Shown here: positions 5,714 through 10,069 of the stretch, piece after piece
Layout of the letters: each line of letters starts with the position of its first letter
How positions within the stretch are numbered: position 1 is the first letter of the stretch
Assembly (NCBI GenBank): GCA_015492875.1
Contig: WGEI01000348.1
Span: forward strand, 1-10,069
Source of the DNA: Anaerolineae bacterium
Lineage (GTDB): Bacteria > Chloroflexota > Anaerolineae > Aggregatilineales > Phototrophicaceae
Length of the DNA stretch: 10,069 nucleotides
Reading direction: 5' to 3'
The notes under the pieces: model-generated
Databases searched by the model: none
Told to the model about the DNA's origin: nothing
What the model saw: the letters and a program-made list of their open reading frames with translations, nothing else
Translations under genes and position numbers: made by a program

Positions 5714-6859
5714 ATGTCGTTTGAAACTTTCTCAATTATCGATACAACCCTCCGCGAAGGCGAACAATTTGCCGCCGCCAACTTTACCACCGAACAGAAG
5801 CTGCGCATTGCCGCTTTACTAGATGAGTTTGGCGTCGAAATGGTAGAGATGACTACCCCTTGTGCGTCACCTCGTAGCGCAGAAGATATTCGCGCTGTCC
5901 TCAATCAAGGCTTCAATTTTCTCACCTTAACCCATATCCGTTGCCATCGTGATGATGTGCTTTGCGCTTTAGAAACGGGCGTACATGGCTTGAATATCGT
6001 CATCGGTACATCGCCCCAACTCATGCAACATAGTCATGGCCGCAACATCAATCAGATTATTGACCTTGCATCAGAAGTTTTAACCTTTGCGCGCAGTCAA
6101 GCCCCCGATATTATTCTCCGCTTCAGTACAGAAGACAGTTTCCGCAGTGATGAAGCAGATTTATTGCGTGTTTACCTAGCCGTTGCAGAGCTTGGCGTTG
6201 TCAATCGCTTAGGGGTTGCAGATACTGTTGGCGTTGCGCTCCCCTCACAGGTCTTTCGCCTTGTAGAGCAACTACGCCGTTTGACAGGTTTAGATGTCGA
6301 ATTTCATGGCCACAATGATAGTGGTTGCGCCATCGCCAACGCTTGCGCTGCGCTAGAAGCTGGCGCTACTCATGTCGACACAACTGTTCTCGGCATTGGT
6401 GAGCGCAACGGCATCACGCCACTTGGTGGCCTCATTGCCCGCCTGTACACGCTTAACCGAGATTATGTATCCCGTTATCATTTGCCAGCTTTACCGGAAT
6501 TGGATATGGCTGTTGCCCTATATTGTCATTTAGAAATCCCCTTCAATAACTACATTACTGGCGCTAGTGCCTTCTCGCATAAAGCGGGCATCCATACCAA
6601 AGCGGTTCTCACCAACCCTTCTACTTATGAAGCACTCAATCCCGATGATTTCGGTCTAGGCCGACAGATACAAATAGGCCACCGTTTGACTGGCTGGAAT
6701 GCGATTCGTCATCGTGCCCAACAACTCGGCTTAAATCTTGATGATGAAGCTCTACGAGCCATTACTCGCCTAGTTAAATCTTGCGCCGATAGCGACAACA
6801 TCTCTCTCCAAGACATTGATCGCTTACTCCTGCAGGAGGCACGCCAATGTCAGGAATGA
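5714..6859 (+). CDS. hcs: Homocitrate synthase
   Basis: 381 residues. It catalyses the committing step, condensing 2-oxoglutarate with acetyl-CoA to homocitrate. The metal-dependent Claisen-condensing (DRE-TIM) domain shows IIDTTLREGEQF (8-19), THIRC (73-77; the His corresponds to one studied in the Thermus enzyme), EFHGHND (196-202) with the metal-binding HxH, and VDTTVLGIGERNGITPLGG, matching Thermus homocitrate synthase as I recall it and differing from isopropylmalate synthase. NNYITG and AFSHKAGIHTKA follow. It lacks the long C-terminal regulatory domain of LeuA, as expected. AGGAGGTGG (5702-5710) overlaps the lysK stop and sets ATG 5714; an upstream in-frame ATG (5633) is inside lysK and adds unrelated residues. 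Lysine feedback inhibition is known for Thermus and plausible here. Confidence 0.92.
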   Translation: MSFETFSIIDTTLREGEQFAAANFTTEQKLRIAALLDEFGVEMVEMTTPCASPRSAEDIRAVLNQGFNFLTLTHIRCHRDDVLCALETGVHGLNIVIGTSPQLMQHSHGRNINQIIDLASEVLTFARSQAPDIILRFSTEDSFRSDEADLLRVYLAVAELGVVNRLGVADTVGVALPSQVFRLVEQLRRLTGLDVEFHGHNDSGCAIANACAALEAGATHVDTTVLGIGERNGITPLGGLIARLYTLNRDYVSRYHLPALPELDMAVALYCHLEIPFNNYITGASAFSHKAGIHTKAVLTNPSTYEALNPDDFGLGRQIQIGHRLTGWNAIRHRAQQLGLNLDDEALRAITRLVKSCADSDNISLQDIDRLLLQEARQCQE

Positions 6860-8103
6860 CTTTCGCCGAAAAAGCCCTTGCCCGTGCTGCTGGTCTATCA
6901 CATGCCCGCGCTGGCGATGTGCTTGATGTGCGCCCGGATTTAATTTTCAGCCACGACAACACCGCCGCTATTCGCCGCATTTTTCTAGAGATAGGCGCGC
7001 CCCGCATTGCCCATCCAGAGCGTGTGGCCGTCACTCTAGACCATGCCGCGCCTGCACCAACGACGATGCATGCTCAAAATCATGCAGAAGTGCGCCAATG
7101 GGTACAAGAGCAAAACATAGCCCACTTCTTCGATGTTGGACGCGGCATCTGCCATCAAGTTATTAGCGAAGAAGCCCTCATTCTGCCGGGTGAAACCATT
7201 ATGGGTTCGGATAGTCATACAACACATTTCGGATGGCTGGGTGCTTTCGGTATGGCTGTTGGGCGTACAGAAATGGCCGCACTTTGGGCAACGGGCGAAA
7301 TTTGGGTGCGCGTGCCAGAAGCTATCCGCATTACCCTCAATGGCGCACCACCTCCTGGCGTTACCGCGAAAGACATCGCCCTTCACATACTCGGTCGGTG
7401 GGGAAGTAGTGGGGCTGCTTACCGTTCAGTAGAATTTGCTGGCGACACCATCTCGCATCTCTCCGTAGATGAACGCCCCGTTATCCCCAACATGATGGCT
7501 GAATTTGGCGCGCAAAACGCCTATCTGTCACCAGATGAAACTGTGCTTAACTATATTCAAGCGCGCACTACTCGCCCTTACACACCCCTGTATCCCGATG
7601 CAGATGCCGTTTACAGTGAATCGTGGAAAGTAGATATCACAACCCTAGAGCCACAAATAGCTTGCCCGCATAACCCCGCAAATGTTGTACCACTACGCGA
7701 GGTTATGGGCCGCCCCATCCAACAGGCTTTTCTCGGCACATGTACCAATGGCCGTTATGAAGACCTTGCCGCCGCCGCTGAAGTTCTGCGAGGCCAACAG
7801 ATACGAGCGCGCTTACTCATTATCCCCGCCAGCTCCAAAGTGTTACTCAAAGCGACACAAAGCGGTGTATTGCAAACGCTCATCGAAGCGGGCGCAGCTA
7901 TCGGAACACCGGGTTGTGGCCCCTGCATGGGAAATCATATGGGTATCCCCGCAATAGGCGAAGTCACTATCAGCACCGCCAACCGCAATTTTCGCGGGCG
8001 TATGGGCACTGCTGAGGCTGAAATCTATCTTGCAAATCCCTATGTCGTAGCTGCCAGCGCCATTGCAGGCTATATCACTACACCAGAGGAGTTTCTACCA
8101 TGA
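6847..8103 (+). CDS. lysT: LysT, homoaconitase large subunit
   Basis: 418 residues, the size of large subunits in the isopropylmalate isomerase/homoaconitase family. With LysU it converts homocitrate to homoisocitrate through homoaconitate using a [4Fe-4S] cluster. Cluster ligands are C299 (FLGTCTNGR) and C357/C360 (GTPGCGPCMGN). GSDSHTTHFG (120-129) and TANRNFRGRMG (377-387) are family active-site motifs. AGGAGG (6834-6839) is 7 bases before ATG 6847, which overlaps hcs by 13 bases. A second in-frame ATG at 6856 makes an ATGA overlap and would remove three residues, so either start is possible. Homology alone cannot exclude leucine-pathway isopropylmalate isomerase; position after hcs and before the operon end favours homoaconitase. 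Confidence 0.88.
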   Translation: MSGMTFAEKALARAAGLSHARAGDVLDVRPDLIFSHDNTAAIRRIFLEIGAPRIAHPERVAVTLDHAAPAPTTMHAQNHAEVRQWVQEQNIAHFFDVGRGICHQVISEEALILPGETIMGSDSHTTHFGWLGAFGMAVGRTEMAALWATGEIWVRVPEAIRITLNGAPPPGVTAKDIALHILGRWGSSGAAYRSVEFAGDTISHLSVDERPVIPNMMAEFGAQNAYLSPDETVLNYIQARTTRPYTPLYPDADAVYSESWKVDITTLEPQIACPHNPANVVPLREVMGRPIQQAFLGTCTNGRYEDLAAAAEVLRGQQIRARLLIIPASSKVLLKATQSGVLQTLIEAGAAIGTPGCGPCMGNHMGIPAIGEVTISTANRNFRGRMGTAEAEIYLANPYVVAASAIAGYITTPEEFLP

Positions 8104-8597
8104 GCCAACATCGTGTTTGGGTTTATGGTGATAACGTCAATACCGATATCATCTTTCCGGGTAAATACACCTACACCCTAAAAACCCCCGAAGATATTGC
8201 CGCCCACGCCCTAGAAGACCTTGACCCAGCATTCGCAACTAATGTGCAGGTCGGCGATATTATAGTCGCTGGTGAAAACTGGGGCTGCGGTAGTAGTCGC
8301 GAGCAAGCTGTTACCTGTCTGCGTTATAACGATGTTCCCATCATCATAGCCGCTTCTTTCAGCGGCCTATATTTTCGCAATTGTGTTAATCAGGGTGTTC
8401 ATCCCATCATCTGCCCTGAATTACATAGATTTCTTCAAACAGGCGACATCATCACCATAGATGACGCCCACACAACGCTCACCCTTCCCAATGGACGCAT
8501 TTTCCCCATTGCACCTTTATCGCCTTCCGTGCGTGCTATCTTCGACGCAGGCGGACTGTTGCCTATGCTGCAAACGCGCTTTCAGCCCACTGAATAA
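8100..8597 (+). CDS. lysU: LysU, homoaconitase small subunit
   Basis: 165 residues, the swivel-domain small subunit that completes the LysT active site. DNVNTDIIFPGKY (11-23) with N14-T15-D16, GCGSSRE (62-68), and FSGLYFRNCVNQG (87-99) are the conserved family motifs. The segment right after GKY reads TYTLKTPED, in the loop region that affects substrate choice in this family, but I cannot derive specificity from it. ATG 8100 overlaps the lysT stop as ATGA and follows AGAGGAG (8085-8091). It is the last gene of the operon; the next gene is convergent, so transcription should end in 8598-8728. Confidence 0.88.
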   Translation: MSQHRVWVYGDNVNTDIIFPGKYTYTLKTPEDIAAHALEDLDPAFATNVQVGDIIVAGENWGCGSSREQAVTCLRYNDVPIIIAASFSGLYFRNCVNQGVHPIICPELHRFLQTGDIITIDDAHTTLTLPNGRIFPIAPLSPSVRAIFDAGGLLPMLQTRFQPTE

Positions 8598-8605
8598 AAG
8601 CAACC

Positions 8606-8625
8606 GTTACAGAGGTATTTGTGCT
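8606..8625 (+). repeat. Imperfect direct repeat copy B flanking the lys operon
   Basis: GTTACAGAGGTATTTGTGCT here matches bases 1-10 plus 19-28 at 19 of 20 positions. It starts 8 bases after the lysU stop. The two copies are in the same orientation, one before the promoter region and one after the last gene. No inverted ends or transposase accompany them. Confidence 0.3.
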
Positions 8626-8640
8626 GCTTACATCTGTTTT
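8609..8640 (+). terminator. Weak hairpin after lysU
   Basis: ACAGA (8609-8613) pairs with TCTGT (8633-8637). After a G/A mismatch, GTA (8615-8617) pairs with TAC (8629-8631), and TTTT follows at 8637-8640. The stem is imperfect and not G-C rich, so it is a doubtful terminator for the lys operon. The palindrome at 8670 is the other candidate. Confidence 0.25.
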
Positions 8641-8669
8641 ACATAAAGTGGTCATATGGGGTAGATTAA

Positions 8670-8699
8670 AAGTTTGAGCTCAAACTTCTGACATTTTTA
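8670..8699. terminator. 18-bp perfect palindrome, possible bidirectional terminator
   Basis: AAGTTTGAGCTCAAACTT (8670-8687) is a perfect 18-base palindrome midway between the convergent lysU and livF. As RNA it forms a 7-bp stem with an AGCT loop on either strand. On + it is followed within six bases by ATTTTT (8693-8698); on - the arm runs straight into TTTAATC. The stem is A-T rich, so termination may be inefficient. A protein-binding palindrome is an alternative. Confidence 0.42.
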
Positions 8700-8728
8700 T
8701 ACCCTAGCAGAGAATAAATGACACAGCT

Positions 8729-9433
8729 TTAACCCAAGTACGCTTCCACAATCTTGGTATCTCGCTGCAGGTCATGGGCTGGGCCATGAGTGACGATTTG
8801 CCCGCGCTCTAGCACATAGGCATAATCAGCCACCTGCAACGCTTTACGCGCATTCTGTTCAACTAGCAAAATCGGAATGCCTTGCTCTTTAATTTCAGCA
8901 ATAATCTGGAAAATCTGATAGACCAACATTGGCGCTAAACCCATGCTTGGCTCATCCAGCATGAGCAAACGTGGGCGCAACATCAGTGCCCGCCCAACAG
9001 CTAGCATTTGCTGCTCGCCGCCGCTTAATAGTCCGGCTTTTTGCCGTTTACGCTCAGCAAGTCGTGGGAAACGTTTATACACAGATTGCAAATCTTGCTG
9101 GATGACATTGTCCTTACGGGGGAACGCGCCCATTAATAGGTTTTCTTCCACAGTCATATTAGCAATAACCAACCGCCCCTCAGGTACTTGTGCCAGCCCC
9201 ATCTCAACAATTTTGTCTGGACGTGACCCTGTTATATCGCGCCCATCAAATATAATTTTTCCCCCCATAGGTGTGAGAAGCCCGCTAATTGTATTCAAAG
9301 TTGTGGACTTGCCTGCACCGTTTGCGCCGATTAATGTGACAACTTGTCCACGCTCTACTTTTAGCGAGATGCCGCGGAGAACTTGCAATTGCCCATATCC
9401 AGATTCAAGATTTTGAACTTCTAAAAGAGCCAT
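8729..9433 (-). CDS. livF: LivF-type ATP-binding subunit, branched-chain amino acid ABC transporter
   Basis: 234 residues, the usual LivF length. It is a cytoplasmic ATPase that pairs with LivG to drive import through LivH/LivM permeases. Walker A GANGAGKST (36-44), signature LSGGEQQ (136-142), Walker B LLMLDEP (156-162), and LivF-typical VPEGR (83-87) and LLVEQNARKAL (189-199), where Gln replaces the switch histidine as is normal for LivF. Start: ATG at 9433 is preceded on its strand by AGGA about 7 bases away. An in-frame GTG at 9466 would add 11 residues but falls inside the TGTGA-N6-TCACA dyad and lacks a good site. livG lies upstream with a 39-base gap from this ATG. Actual substrate (Leu/Ile/Val, other amino acids, urea or amides) is undetermined. 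Confidence 0.9.
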   Translation of the reverse strand: MALLEVQNLESGYGQLQVLRGISLKVERGQVVTLIGANGAGKSTTLNTISGLLTPMGGKIIFDGRDITGSRPDKIVEMGLAQVPEGRLVIANMTVEENLLMGAFPRKDNVIQQDLQSVYKRFPRLAERKRQKAGLLSGGEQQMLAVGRALMLRPRLLMLDEPSMGLAPMLVYQIFQIIAEIKEQGIPILLVEQNARKALQVADYAYVLERGQIVTHGPAHDLQRDTKIVEAYLG

Positions 9434-9449
9434 AATATATCCTATTTTT

Positions 9450-9469
9450 GCTGTGATAAATCTCACAGC
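9450..9469. promoter_or_regulatory. TGTGA-N6-TCACA dyad between livG and livF
   Basis: GCTGTGA (9450-9456), TAAATC, TCACAGC (9463-9469) is a perfect 7-base inverted repeat. Its core TGTGA-N6-TCACA equals the CRP consensus known from enterobacteria. It starts 3 bases after the livG stop in the direction of transcription and ends 16 bases before the livF ATG. In mRNA it would be a 7-bp hairpin just upstream of the livF ribosome binding site. T runs flank it on the + strand at both sides (from 9445 and from 9470). It could be an operator, an intercistronic stabilising hairpin, or chance. Confidence 0.4.
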
Positions 9470-9472
9470 TTT

Positions 9473-10069
9473 TTAATTATCCGTTGTTATGTGTTCAGCA
9501 CTGTTTTCGCCGATAAATGCTTCTACGCCCAAATATGCCTCAACGACCGCAGGGTTGTTACGGATTTCTTCTGGTGTTCCGTGTGCAATCACCTTCCCAA
9601 AATTCAAAACATAAATCTCATCGCAAACTTGGTGGATGAGCGACATATCATGCTCAATGATGAGCACTGTCAACCCTTCATCATGGGCAAGGCGGATAAT
9701 TTGCTCCCCTAAGCCTTCAGTTTCAATTGGGTTCATCCCCGCAGTTGGCTCATCCAATAACAACAGTTGGGGATGTGTAGCGAGTGCTCTCGCCAGTTCC
9801 AACCGCCTTTGGTCTCCATAGGGCAAGTTGCCTGCTTCCATATGCGCCATGTCTGCGAGATTGAAGCGCGCCAACAAGGCCATCGCTTCATCATGCAGGC
9901 TACGCTCTTCTTTTAGATAGCGCGGTGCATAAAAAATAGCTTCAATTGCCGTTGCTTTGCCATTGGCGTGTTGTCCAATCAACAAGTTTTCTAAAGCCGT
10001 CATCTCACCGAATAAGCGGATGTTCTGGTAAGTCCGTGCGATACCCAGCCGAGAAATTTGATAAGCGGA
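9473..10069 (-). CDS. livG: LivG-type ATP-binding subunit, 5' end beyond window
   Basis: The frame is open to the window edge, giving 198 C-terminal residues; a LivG is usually about 250-260, so roughly 50-60 residues with Walker A are missing. The first visible residues include GIARTYQNIRLFGEMTALEN, a LivG hallmark spanning the Q-loop. The signature is the LivG-style LPYGDQRRLELARAL, Walker B is LLLLDEPTAGMNP, and the switch histidine is in LIIEHDMSLI. An internal ATG at 10003 is in the middle of this conserved stretch and is not the start. It pairs with LivF downstream; the LivH/LivM permeases and binding protein would be expected beyond the window. Confidence 0.92.
   Translation of the reverse strand, partial: SAYQISRLGIARTYQNIRLFGEMTALENLLIGQHANGKATAIEAIFYAPRYLKEERSLHDEAMALLARFNLADMAHMEAGNLPYGDQRRLELARALATHPQLLLLDEPTAGMNPIETEGLGEQIIRLAHDEGLTVLIIEHDMSLIHQVCDEIYVLNFGKVIAHGTPEEIRNNPAVVEAYLGVEAFIGENSAEHITTDN

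Noticed and set aside
7036..7386. 116-codon open frame on the - strand within lysT
   Set aside because: It is a cysteine- and histidine-scattered shadow of the homoaconitase gene with no ribosome binding site context or domain.
8943..9416. 157-codon open frame on the + strand opposite livF
   Set aside because: It is antisense to a clear LivF with all ABC motifs and shows no family features of its own.
9434..9466. GTG start for livF at 9466
   Set aside because: It sits inside the inverted repeat and adds 11 residues not seen in the family; ATG 9433 gives the standard LivF N terminus with AGGA upstream.

Overview
The window carries a near-complete operon for lysine biosynthesis by the LysW (amino-group carrier protein) branch of the alpha-aminoadipate pathway, all on the + strand (545-8597). 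It is preceded by what looks like two tandem ribosome-mediated attenuators with lysine-rich leader peptides (207-500). On the - strand, convergent to it, are the ATP-binding subunits of a LivG/LivF-type branched-chain amino acid ABC transporter (8729 to the window end). GC content looks intermediate. The gene content, the Thermus-like homocitrate synthase and LysZ, and the operon style suggest a Chloroflexota bacterium (Chloroflexia/Herpetosiphon-like). The phylum is an inference from general family knowledge and was not tested.

Region by region. Bases 1-206 hold no gene; a modest promoter candidate lies at 137-164. Bases 207-331 form attenuator 1: a 17-residue leader peptide with KKEKK, an antiterminator arm just after its stop codon, then a GC-rich hairpin and a T run. 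Bases 351-500 form attenuator 2 with the same logic: a 25-residue leader with KKKVKK, an antiterminator arm over its stop codon, then a 10-bp hairpin and a T-rich tail. Genes follow in the order lysW, lysX, lysY, lysZ, lysJ, lysK, hcs, lysT, lysU. Most junctions are ATGA overlaps or gaps of a few bases, so the genes are almost certainly one transcript with translational coupling. The convergent gap 8598-8728 holds an 18-bp perfect palindrome that could end transcription in both directions. livF and a 5'-truncated livG fill the rest, with a perfect TGTGA-N6-TCACA dyad between them.

How the genes work together. Homocitrate synthase condenses 2-oxoglutarate with acetyl-CoA, and LysT/LysU isomerise homocitrate to homoisocitrate. 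Homoisocitrate dehydrogenase and the aminoadipate aminotransferase (LysN) needed next are not in this window. LysX attaches alpha-aminoadipate to the C-terminal Glu of LysW; LysZ phosphorylates it, LysY reduces it, LysJ transaminates it, and LysK releases lysine. In several organisms LysW/Y/Z/J/K homologues also serve ornithine/arginine synthesis. Here the homocitrate synthase and homoaconitase genes, and the lysine-rich leaders, point to lysine as the main product.

The most interesting signal is the duplicated lysine-codon attenuator. The two leaders share the pattern FNT-x4-KKxKK, have matching antiterminator/terminator architecture, and lie in series, so RNA polymerase would have to pass two lysine-charging checkpoints before lysW.
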